A DNA stretch of 59,538 nt from assembly GCF_004005935.1 (NCBI RefSeq), contig NZ_SACQ01000011.1, positions 1 to 59,538 on the forward strand, given 5' to 3'. The position numbers were made by a program, and so were the translations under genes. The first letter of the stretch is position 1; every line of letters begins with the position of its first letter. Source of the stretch: Neptunomonas marina. Its GTDB lineage: Bacteria > Pseudomonadota > Gammaproteobacteria > Pseudomonadales > Balneatricaceae. This document shows positions 53,535 to 59,538 of this stretch, piece by piece. Under the pieces are notes generated by a model. That model worked only from the letters and a program-made list of their open reading frames with translations, had not been told where the DNA came from and did no database searches.

Positions 53535-54305
53535 CTACGATGACACTTTCCCCGGCGTGATCTCAGCAATCACGCGGAACTCCCGTGTCATATGAGCTTG
53601 ATCACTAAACCCAAACTGGTGGGCAACGTCAGCAAGTTTGGCATTGGGGTGTTTGCGCAAATAACCGATGGTTTTTTTGATGCGCAGCACGCGCTGATAG
53701 TGCTTAGGCGTTATGCCAAGCCACCGCTTAAACTGGCGCTCGATCTGCCGCAGGCTTTGGTTGGAATAGCCACTCAGGCCACCCGATAGATCACCCTGCT
53801 CAACATATTCCAGCGCTTTTTCTAAGCTATCTGGAACCGCAAGTATCAGTGCCAAATGGCAATGCGCCCACTGGTAAAGTGCTTCTATTCGACGTGAGCT
53901 GCCCGTTGTTTGCAGCGCAGTGTAGGTTTCGTGCAAGCTGTACTGCGAATCCTCTTGCGGCAACAGCGTTGGTTTATCGTACAACCGGCCTAACACCCCA
54001 AACCCGATCGCAGGATGAAAGCGAACCCCCATTAACTCAGCGCCCGGCGCTAACGCGATATGCGCGGCCTTGTGCTTTACCGGCAGCATGATGATGCCTT
54101 CTGGCAAAACCTCGGTACCGATACGTACTTCGCCGCGCAAGTTGAAGATAATCCCGCTACCCGCATCAGGGTAAAGTGGTTTTACAACCGGCTCAGTCTG
54201 TAAAACTGACGCTGACCATATCGATTGTACCCACGCAGACAGCGGCGCGTCGGGCTCTGAGAGAAGAAACTCGAACCCGCGCTGTAATGGTGTATCAGGG
54301 CTTAT
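53535..54305 (-). CDS. AraC-family regulator, possible ATA start or start-codon loss
   Basis: The C-terminal HTH domain is clear (LSGYSNQSLRQIERQFKRWL, then LADVAHQFGFSDQAHMTREF). The frame is open upstream of the usual starts and reads DTPLQRGFEFLLSEPDAP, LSAWVQSIWSAS and YPDAGSGIIFNL, a typical N-terminal sensor half of this AraC group. Total length would be 256 aa. No ATG/GTG/TTG is available until TTG 54140, which would drop that half. A GGAGGT ribosome site stands 8 bases before an in-frame ATA at 54303-54305. I place the start there but flag a possible ATG-to-ATA change. Confidence 0.7.
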   Translation of the reverse strand: MSPDTPLQRGFEFLLSEPDAPLSAWVQSIWSASVLQTEPVVKPLYPDAGSGIIFNLRGEVRIGTEVLPEGIIMLPVKHKAAHIALAPGAELMGVRFHPAIGFGVLGRLYDKPTLLPQEDSQYSLHETYTALQTTGSSRRIEALYQWAHCHLALILAVPDSLEKALEYVEQGDLSGGLSGYSNQSLRQIERQFKRWLGITPKHYQRVLRIKKTIGYLRKHPNAKLADVAHQFGFSDQAHMTREFRVIAEITPGKVSS

Positions 54306-54753
54306 AGCTACCTACCTCCGGCTTGAACGTTTTAGCAACGCGGTTCCAGCTATTTATGGCGTTCACTGCAATGGTTAAATCTACCACAGCTTGTTCGCCC
54401 AGTGCTTGCAGCGCTACTTGGTAGCAGCCATCATCAATAGGCTCTGCTTTGGTCAGGCGCTCAGCCCAATCTAACGCGATACGCTCGTGCTCTGAGAAAA
54501 ACGGCATATCGCGCCACGCGCTTAAGCCAATAACGCGATCAATGGTTTCACCTTGGCTAAGCAACTCTTGGCCATGCATATCTACGCAAAAAGCGCACTG
54601 GTTGATCTGTGAAACCCTCAGTTTGACCAAGTGCCACGTAGTACTCGTGACCGTATCACTAGCGTTGAACTGCTCGGCTAAGTAAGCCTCTTGGCCCATC
54701 AACAGTTCTATCGCTTTGGGGGCAAGTGCAAAATAGTTAGTGCGTAGTGCCAT
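54295..54753 (-). CDS. Carboxymuconolactone decarboxylase/AhpD-like protein
   Basis: 152 aa. KLRVSQINQCAFCVDMHGQELL carries the CxxC-x(2-3)-H motif of AhpD-like alkylhydroperoxidases. EHERIALDWAERLTK and VDLTIAVNAINSWNRVAKTF follow. Usually a redox-active or decarboxylase-like protein; substrate unknown. Its 3' end overlaps the AraC regulator start, so the two look co-transcribed and the regulator may control this gene. Confidence 0.85.
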   Translation of the reverse strand: MALRTNYFALAPKAIELLMGQEAYLAEQFNASDTVTSTTWHLVKLRVSQINQCAFCVDMHGQELLSQGETIDRVIGLSAWRDMPFFSEHERIALDWAERLTKAEPIDDGCYQVALQALGEQAVVDLTIAVNAINSWNRVAKTFKPEVGSYKP

Positions 54754-54918
54754 AGTTACATCCTCGTTATGTTTTTAGAGAATCTAACCAACAACTAAAA
54801 CGCCGTATTGAAGATTTTCGACACGCTACGAAACTTGGTGCTTGAGGTGAGGTATCAGGTTTGTAGGTAACGTGCATAACCGCTCAAAACAAAGAGTGCT
54901 GGGGCGGGGTTCAGCCTT

Positions 54919-55185
54919 TTATTGATAATGATACCGGCAAGAAATGATGGTCAGTTGGCTGCCATCAACGGCGTAAACCAACCTATTTGTCTCGTCTATT
55001 CTGCGTGACCAAAAGCCCGCCAAGTTTTCCTTTAACGGCTCGGGCTTACCTATTCCCTCGAACGGGCAGCGCTTAGTATCAGAAATTAGCCGATTAATAC
55101 GTTTTAGCGTTTTTCTATCTTGTCCTTGCCAATAAACGTAGTCCGCCCACGCCTCTTGAGTCCACGACAATATATCAATCATCAC
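54919..55185 (-). CDS. yoeB: YoeB-type mRNA interferase toxin
   Basis: 88 aa. DILSWTQEAWADYVYWQ, KTLKRINRLISDTKRCPFEG, the catalytic-region GIGKPEPLK, WSRRIDETNRLVYAV and terminal CRYHYQ are the family set (Glu, Arg, His). It cleaves mRNA on the ribosome. Overlaps the antitoxin gene by 11 bases, as usual. Confidence 0.94.
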   Translation of the reverse strand: MMIDILSWTQEAWADYVYWQGQDRKTLKRINRLISDTKRCPFEGIGKPEPLKENLAGFWSRRIDETNRLVYAVDGSQLTIISCRYHYQ

Positions 55186-55429
55186 TCAGCTCACGCTGCA
55201 CAACCTTACCTTCCTTGTACTGCTGGATAGACTTTTCAAGATGAGCAACATTGGCTGGCGTCTTAAGCAGATGAACAGTTTCCATCAAACCGTTGAACTG
55301 ATCCAACGACATCACGACCGCATCGTCAGCATCTCTGCGAGATATAACCGTATAATCAGCATCATCAACGACCTGATCTAAAACACTTTTTAATTTATTA
55401 CGCGCTTCAGAGAAATTCACTACTCTCAT
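55175..55429 (-). CDS. yefM: YefM-type antitoxin
   Basis: 84 aa. MRVVNFSEARNKLKSVLDQV is the Phd/YefM DNA-binding fold and ADYTVISRRDADDAVVMSLD follows. The C-terminal part (LEKSIQQYKEGKVVQRELSD) should wrap the toxin. It represses the operon through the palindrome at 55445-55477. Confidence 0.94.
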   Translation of the reverse strand: MRVVNFSEARNKLKSVLDQVVDDADYTVISRRDADDAVVMSLDQFNGLMETVHLLKTPANVAHLEKSIQQYKEGKVVQRELSDD

Positions 55430-55444
55430 TACTCACCTCCAACA

Positions 55445-55477
55445 TGTACGATATAAAGAACAAGTATATCTCGTACA
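55445..55477 (-). promoter_or_regulatory. YefM operator palindrome
   Basis: TGTACGATATA (55445-55455) and TATATCTCGTACA (55465-55477) are inverted copies with one extra GA. TGTACA-type half sites are those bound by YefM. The palindrome lies 16 bases upstream of the yefM start, over the presumed promoter. Confidence 0.75.
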
Positions 55478-55632
55478 ATATATTGTTCAAGTTTGATCAA
55501 GAGGATAAAAAGCTAGACAGTGAACGGATCGCATGGCAGAACATTAACGAATGTCTGCGACCAATACGGCACTTAGCCTCCAGAGCAATTTAGACACGCG
55601 AGCCGATAAACAAACGAACATGCGTTGTTCAT

Positions 55633-56691
55633 TTACCATCGTTCGTTCAGGAATTTTCTTGCTGGGTTTTCAATTAAATAAAACGATAAGGCACCGGTTA
55701 AAATAGCTAAAGAAAACAGCGTAACACCAGCGAGCGGGAAGGCTTCACCAAATTTGATACCGTAGTAGTAAAACGGCTGCTGCCATAAGTAGATGGAGAA
55801 AGACCATATCCCCAATAACCGGAGCGCAGGGATACTCAGTACGCTCTTCACGAAATTGGGGAGTAAATTCAAGTGATTCACTGTAAAGGCCAAAAGAAAC
55901 GGTGCTACTGACCACTCAAAACTCCAGTGCGGAGAATAAGGGCTGTAACAGGCTATAGCTAGCACGAAAGAAACAAGCGGCGACCAAGCAGGCAGAAACC
56001 TCTCGAATCGATTTTTAACCAAAAAGTACCCTGCAGATATGAGCAGGAAGCTTGCCACAACTTCAGTTCTGAATTCGAAGTTCGCAGGTGCGAAACCGGG
56101 GTTTTTAACGTAAATGAAATGGGTAACGATGCAGCTCACACCGAGCGTAAGAACTATTAAATAAACCCTTCTAACCCAAAGAGCCAGCACGGCTACGACA
56201 CTCAATACAACATAACTATGCTCTTCAACATTCAACGACCAAAAGTGCCCTATAGGTAGCCCAGTGTTCCATAAACTGGGGTGCTCTGGATAATATGACC
56301 TTAAAAACAGCAAGTTATAAAGGTAGTTGTTATGCTCATGAGATAACTCAAATATTAAGCTACACAGTGAAAGGCTAGTGACGAATAGAAGAAAGACAGG
56401 AAATATTCGGCTGATACGCCTTTTGTAGAACGTCCTCAAAGGTACTTTCTTCACAAAAAGGATGTTGGACATCAACATACCAGAGAGGACGAAGAATATG
56501 TCCACTCCCATTCTGCCAACGTGTATACCGGTAACATCAAAAAAATGCTCTAAAAGCACGAAAAGTATGGCAATACCGCGCCAACCATCTAGGTAGTCGA
56601 TTCGCACGAGTTCAGCTTGCGTTGGCGTTACTACGCTCTTTGCGGCACTATGAATTGCAAGCTTCTGCTCGGCTCCTAAAGTTCTTTCCAT
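55633..56691 (-). CDS. Acyltransferase 3 family membrane protein (OafA-like)
   Basis: 352 aa with about ten transmembrane helices. IDYLDGWRGIAILFVLLEHF carries the family's R/H active-site region, GVDIFFVLSGMLMSNILF and FYKRRISRIFPVFLLF follow. These enzymes transfer acyl groups to surface carbohydrates or antibiotics; substrate not predictable. An extra 30-residue cytoplasmic N-terminus precedes the first helix. No partner genes nearby. Confidence 0.87.
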   Translation of the reverse strand: MERTLGAEQKLAIHSAAKSVVTPTQAELVRIDYLDGWRGIAILFVLLEHFFDVTGIHVGRMGVDIFFVLSGMLMSNILFVKKVPLRTFYKRRISRIFPVFLLFVTSLSLCSLIFELSHEHNNYLYNLLFLRSYYPEHPSLWNTGLPIGHFWSLNVEEHSYVVLSVVAVLALWVRRVYLIVLTLGVSCIVTHFIYVKNPGFAPANFEFRTEVVASFLLISAGYFLVKNRFERFLPAWSPLVSFVLAIACYSPYSPHWSFEWSVAPFLLAFTVNHLNLLPNFVKSVLSIPALRLLGIWSFSIYLWQQPFYYYGIKFGEAFPLAGVTLFSLAILTGALSFYLIENPARKFLNERW

Positions 56692-56857
56692 GAACGGTAG
56701 ACCTTCGTTATTTAGTACGCTGGCTCGTAGTTACTGCTGCCCAAAGCCTACCAACAACAGCGAATGCACACGTTACATCAATGATAACCCGACCTTGGCT
56801 AAGAAAAATGACTATAAATAGTCAGCGAATACAGTATTGAACCAAACACAGAACGCC

Positions 56858-57121
56858 CTAAAAACCGACCTCGTTTACTATTCGCCGTCTCTCGCGATAT
56901 AAGGCAAAGATTCGGTAACCGCCCCAGATCATAATGGCAGCGCCAACAGACAACATGGCGTTAACCACGGTTGCATCGTTCAGAAGTGGGTGGAATGCAT
57001 CACCATCAGCCGCAAACTTAGCGTAAAGCCCCAACCCCACCATGGCACTTCCTGGCGCATCCATTAGGCTTTGCATGCGGATTTTCTTGTCTATCTCTTT
57101 GATACGATCTTCGGTATTCAT
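56858..57121 (-). CDS. Small membrane protein of unknown function
   Basis: 87 aa. An N-terminal charged segment (MNTEDRIKEIDKKIRMQSLM) may form an amphipathic helix, followed by two hydrophobic stretches (PGSAMVGLGLYAKFAA and VNAMLSVGAAIMIWGGYRIF) and a basic tail RERRR. No family recognised. Looks like a genuine short inner-membrane protein with a ribosome site (AGGGA) before the ATG. Confidence 0.6.
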   Translation of the reverse strand: MNTEDRIKEIDKKIRMQSLMDAPGSAMVGLGLYAKFAADGDAFHPLLNDATVVNAMLSVGAAIMIWGGYRIFALYRERRRIVNEVGF

Positions 57122-57199
57122 AAATTAATCCCTATTGCTTTGCTCAATGAGCACTCCGTTAACAGCTCAACTACAGTGGTTATGGCTCTCAATATTCGT

Positions 57200-57736
57200 T
57201 TACCAGAGGCTAGGATCACAAAGTGCTTGCACGCATTGAGTCTCCCCAGACATGGGTTGAATTGCTTTACCATCAAGAGACTGTGCTAGCCAACCTATTG
57301 GCTGACTCAGGGGAAAAGGTGCTTTGACTAGCGTCTCGTTAATGGGGGTGAAACCCGTTTTCGCATAGTAGTTCGGATCACCATATGTGAAGACTAAATC
57401 AACCTGTTGTGTTTTAAGATACTCTAAACCAAAGCGGATGAGCTGCTGGCCCACACCCAACCCCTGCATTGCGGTTGAAACCGCCACAGGCGACAAAATA
57501 AATGCAGTTTGGCCACTCGGGACAGTAAACCGACTAAAGAAAATACACCCAATAATCTTTTCGTTCTCTTCTACCACACAACCAATAAGGTCTTGCGGAT
57601 CAGTCGTGACCATTAGGTTAGCAACGAAATCAGCAATGACATCGCCCTCTACCTCCCCCTCTGATGCCGAGAATACGCTTTTGAACAGCTCAACTACCGG
57701 TTGAAATGCAGACTGATGAAATAGGGAAAGCTTCAT
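57200..57736 (-). CDS. GNAT acetyltransferase (YhbS-like)
   Basis: 178 aa. ILSPVAVSTAMQGLGVGQQLIRFGLEYL holds the acetyl-CoA binding loop (Q-x-x-G-x-G/Q). VFTYGDPNYYAKTGFTPINE is the YhbS signature following it. Substrate unknown. Divergent neighbour of the small membrane protein gene. Confidence 0.85.
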   Translation of the reverse strand: MKLSLFHQSAFQPVVELFKSVFSASEGEVEGDVIADFVANLMVTTDPQDLIGCVVEENEKIIGCIFFSRFTVPSGQTAFILSPVAVSTAMQGLGVGQQLIRFGLEYLKTQQVDLVFTYGDPNYYAKTGFTPINETLVKAPFPLSQPIGWLAQSLDGKAIQPMSGETQCVQALCDPSLW

Positions 57737-57787
57737 AATTTTTGCACGCCCTTAGGAGGTCTATTGAACAGGCTGGTGGTGATAGCC

Positions 57788-57967
57788 TCAATCTTTATCG
57801 AGCACCAAAACATAGGCCGATACTTTGCCAGTGAACGTCGTTAAGGGGCTGATTTGTTGAACCTGCCAGCCGGATATTTCGTACTCTTTGATCTTTTCAT
57901 TGAGCTTTGTGACATCAACCGCACTCGACCAAAACTTACGGGATTTAAACTCGACAACTTAAATCAT
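57788..57967 (-). pseudogene. Small DUF4177-like gene broken by a stop at codon 3
   Basis: After ATG ATT (57962-57967) comes TAA, then 56 uninterrupted codons: VVEFKSRKFWSSAVDVTKLN, EKIKEYEISGWQVQQISPLT, ending YVLVLDKD. The pattern (basic strand, KLNEKIKEYEISGWQ helix, final strand) resembles small DUF4177-type proteins. No other start codon lies in frame until the last few residues. An AAA-to-TAA change would explain it. Family call is tentative; coding character is clear from the frame. Confidence 0.65.
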
Positions 57968-58140
57968 AAAAATCCATCTTTAAGGTATAAGCGTTGAAAG
58001 TTATAGCTAGAGTATCAGCAAACATTTGCAGATCAAGCACCGGCTAAAACCTTCGCAGTAGGTGCACCCCTTCTTACTCAAAACACTACACAACCGCCAA
58101 ATCAAGCTGCTTACCAGCTGTCCATTCGGTTCGAATATAG

Positions 58141-58506
<366 letters not shown>

Positions 58507-58546
58507 AACAGTTGACTAAACACCACAGTCACTTGTTGTAGGTCCA

Positions 58547-59086
58547 TTACGACTTCTTTCGCATCTTAAGTAAAAGGTACATGATGCCTCCACCAAATAG
58601 CAACAATACTAAAAGCACAACCACGTAAGTTGTGAGTTTTGACCAGTGAACAGATCTATCTGCGATAGCTTCACAAGGTTTATCTGGGTTTACAAATACC
58701 CGAATTGACTTACCAGCTTTATAATAGGATTTAAATTCATAAGCCAACTTTTTCAAGGGGCCATTATCTGTACCTTCAACCCACGAAACCCTATGCCCGA
58801 TGCAATTAGTGCCCTTAAAGTTATACTGGTAGGTAATTTGAGGTCCGTAATAAGTGTACACGGTTGAATTTGAAGAGCTCCTCGACGTTGTAGTTGTTTT
58901 AATTGAAGCATTTAATAATTTTGCACTAACTGAAACCCAACTACTTGAATTAATATTACCGTATATTGGCGTTATAATGTTTTTTAGCATAACAAATGTT
59001 AAAAACATCGCTGCAATAATAAAAAAATAAAGGATTATTCGCGCTATTTTTTCATTTTTTATTTTACTTTCGTTGGCCAATATCAA
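58547..59086 (-). CDS. DUF3592-like membrane protein
   Basis: 179 aa with an N-terminal transmembrane helix (IILYFFIIAAMFLTFVML) and a C-terminal one (TYVVVLLVLLLFGGGIMYLL). Between them is an extracytoplasmic beta-rich domain with YYGPQITYQYNFKGTNCIGH and VFVNPDKPCEA, the latter matching the DUF3592 close (Y-NP-xP). Function unknown. AT-rich compared with its neighbours. Confidence 0.75.
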   Translation of the reverse strand: MILANESKIKNEKIARIILYFFIIAAMFLTFVMLKNIITPIYGNINSSSWVSVSAKLLNASIKTTTTSRSSSNSTVYTYYGPQITYQYNFKGTNCIGHRVSWVEGTDNGPLKKLAYEFKSYYKAGKSIRVFVNPDKPCEAIADRSVHWSKLTTYVVVLLVLLLFGGGIMYLLLKMRKKS

Positions 59087-59166
59087 ATCCTTATTTCAAT
59101 TCTGAAGAGTAAAAATATTTAGTTCAGGTGCATCACGCTTTCAGCATGGGCGACCACCCAGTGATC

Positions 59167-59188
59167 TTCCCCCGAAAAAGTGGACACC
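59167..59188 (+). repeat. Terminal inverted repeat of the right IS3-family copy
   Basis: Begins TTCCCCCG, has an AAAA block and ends AGTGGACACC. It is the 3' (orfB-side) end of the element, matching the other terminus at 177-198 in 18 of 22 positions. Confidence 0.8.
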
Positions 59189-59196
59189 ACTTTCGC

Positions 59197-59538
59197 TTAA
59201 GCCGTCATAGCCTCATATTCGACCGGGCTCCGGTAATTTAAACTGGAGTGCAATCGAATTCGATTATAAAACTGCTGGATGTGACTAACCAGCTTACCCC
59301 TCAAATGCATCTCACCAAAGAAGCTTCTCCCTTTGATGAGCTCACCCTTTAGTGTATGGAAGAATGACTCCATTTCCGCATTATCTGTGCAGCAGCCCGG
59401 CCGGTTTGTAATCGCATGCATGCCGTGCCGATCCAGCACCGCCTGGAACTCGTGAGCACGATACTCAACGCCCCGATCCGTATGGAAGATCAAACCCGGT
59501 GGCGGCTTCCTATTCCGAATGGCCATCATCAGTGAGGA
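59197..59538 (-). CDS. IS3-family transposase OrfB, C-terminal part (cut by window edge)
   Basis: At least 113 codons of the integrase-like domain: FHTDRGVEYRAHEF (second catalytic Asp region), NRPGCCTDNAEMESFFHTLK with the catalytic Glu of the DDE triad, and LHSSLNYRSPVEYEAMTA at the end. The frame is open to the right edge. Same orientation and same family as the orfA fragment at 1-150. Active in principle if intact outside the window. Confidence 0.9.
   Translation of the reverse strand, partial: SSLMMAIRNRKPPPGLIFHTDRGVEYRAHEFQAVLDRHGMHAITNRPGCCTDNAEMESFFHTLKGELIKGRSFFGEMHLRGKLVSHIQQFYNRIRLHSSLNYRSPVEYEAMTA

Noticed and set aside
36547-57961. Recoding of TAA as a sense codon
   Set aside because: Two genes have in-frame TAA, but many other clear genes in the window (for example cobU, bluB, cobN) end in TAA at their natural length. 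Simple nonsense mutation is enough.

Overview
This 59.5 kb window is chromosomal DNA from a free-living, probably marine gammaproteobacterium. The reasons are the RhlE/DUF418/DUF4397 gene content, integron attC sites with a 'GTTATGC' core, a gammaproteobacterial-type LexA box, and a very complete B12 island. An Oceanospirillales-like host fits but is only a guess. Both window ends lie inside copies of what looks like one IS3-family element in the same orientation: 1-198 holds the orfA start, and 59167-59538 holds the orfB end. The window may therefore be a contig broken at a repeated IS.

Left part. 185-3104 is a short integron cassette array without an integrase (CALIN-like). It has four minus-strand cassette genes and three attC sites. 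The last cassette is cut by the IS. The first cassette joins a tRNA-like sequence to a HEPN-motif protein. Next come a LexA-controlled micro-gene with its own terminator (3290-3577), rhlE, a membrane-protein remnant, a lipoprotein, a DUF418 protein, a haloacid dehalogenase and a BamE-like periplasmic protein.

Centre. 8716-36039 is one co-oriented cobalamin island with mostly overlapping genes. cobU-cobT-cobC-cobS comes first. A cobalamin riboswitch (about 11690-11873) then precedes a NikK/CbiM/NikL/CbiQ/CbiO-type cobalt importer, a fused ChlI-ChlD chelatase motor, cobO, cobB, cbiD, cobK, cobH, cobL, cobI, cbiG, cobJ, cobM, cobW, cobN, cbiX, bluB, cbiB, cobD and cobQ. The set mixes anaerobic (CbiX, CbiD, CbiG) and aerobic (CobN with ChlID, BluB) signatures and lacks CobG/CobZ and CobF. 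The uroporphyrinogen methyltransferase must lie elsewhere. A separate btuF-btuC-btuD corrinoid importer lies at 50865-53486.

Right part. A small nucleotide-hydrolase cluster (broken Nudix, Nudix, MazG-like) is followed by a lower-GC defence island: Mrr, HsdR, HsdS and HsdM, then a Xre/RES toxin-antitoxin pair. Beyond it lie a DUF4397 lipoprotein, a P-loop kinase, a VOC protein, BtuFCD, an AraC regulator lacking a normal start codon, an AhpD-like protein, a YefM-YoeB module, an acyltransferase, an acetyltransferase, a small gene broken by a stop codon, an IS110 remnant and a DUF3592 protein, ending in the second IS3 copy.
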